Shown here: one piece after another, positions 63,997-64,000 of the stretch | How positions within the stretch are numbered: the stretch's first letter is position 1 | Layout: each line of letters begins with the position of its first letter | Assembly (NCBI GenBank): GCA_002346625.1 | Contig: DEAF01000034.1 | Location: 31,880 to 95,879 of the forward strand | DNA from: Gemmatimonadales bacterium UBA2989 | GTDB taxonomy: Bacteria > Gemmatimonadota > Gemmatimonadetes > Longimicrobiales > Gaopeijiaceae | Length of the DNA: 64,000 nt | Reading direction: 5' to 3' | The notes under the pieces: generated by a model | Databases searched by the model: none | What the model was told of the DNA's origin: nothing | The model's input: the letters and a program-made list of their open reading frames with translations, nothing else | Translations under genes and position numbers: made by a program

Positions 63997-64000
63997 GCAT
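63993..64000 (+). CDS. Possible start of next gene, cut by window end
   Basis: ATGAGCAT begins inside the rpiA stop with the ATGA overlap seen repeatedly in this genome. Only two codons are visible, so nothing can be said of the product. Confidence 0.3.

Overview
The window reads as a chromosomal segment of an uncultured Gram-negative heterotroph of moderate GC content. Outer-membrane and envelope signs are a TonB-dependent receptor, a second beta-barrel-like protein, several lipoprotein signals and SecDF. The gene order pheS-pheT-coiled coil-zapA-rny-folD-xseA-xseB-ispA-dxs-nadK, the presence of RNase Y, a GlnRS with a YqeY-type tail and a carboxypeptidase-regulatory TonB receptor would fit Gemmatimonadota or a neighbouring lineage. 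That placement is inference; no rRNA is present to test it.

Layout. 1-88 is the 3' end of tmRNA. 230-7223 is a co-oriented catabolic block: two exported hydrolases, a complete TRAP transporter with a lipoprotein binding subunit, an aldo/keto reductase and a DUF3830 protein. 7241-11733 holds accessory genes: a lipoprotein, a small membrane protein, a HAD hydrolase, an exported unknown with an M55 aminopeptidase, a DUF2007 protein and an esterase. 11747-21425 is murB followed by the tight operon secD-secF-tatD-mutL-miaA-uppP-birA-coaX. 21459-27113 covers groES-groEL, thrS, and infC-rpmI-rplT behind a terminator-bearing leader. 27181-39460 is a long housekeeping run from pheS to nadK. 39443-43166 contains an outer-membrane protein, a possible small RNA, tRNA-Gly, tRNA-Cys and an exported TPR protein. 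43266-55028 contains an amino-acid permease with universal-stress domains, glnS, glutamate formimidoyltransferase, a structured rho leader, rho, a START-like protein, an aminotransferase, proline dehydrogenase and threonine dehydratase. 55199-64000 contains the TonB receptor, a zinc-motif thioredoxin, argR-argG-argH, class I aldolase and rpiA.

How it fits together. The first block looks like periplasmic cleavage of an amide or peptide-like compound with TRAP import of the organic-acid product. The permease, histidine, proline and threonine catabolic genes and M55 peptidase point the same way: growth on amino acids and peptides. Arginine synthesis is complete for its last two steps and carries its own regulator.

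Most of the window is ordinary housekeeping DNA. No CRISPR array, insertion sequence, integrase, toxin-antitoxin or defence system was seen. The points most worth checking are the structured RNA ahead of rho, the promoter-to-terminator unit before tRNA-Gly, the leader and ATT start of infC, the zinc-finger-like insertion in formimidoyltransferase, and the M20 protein lacking its catalytic glutamates.
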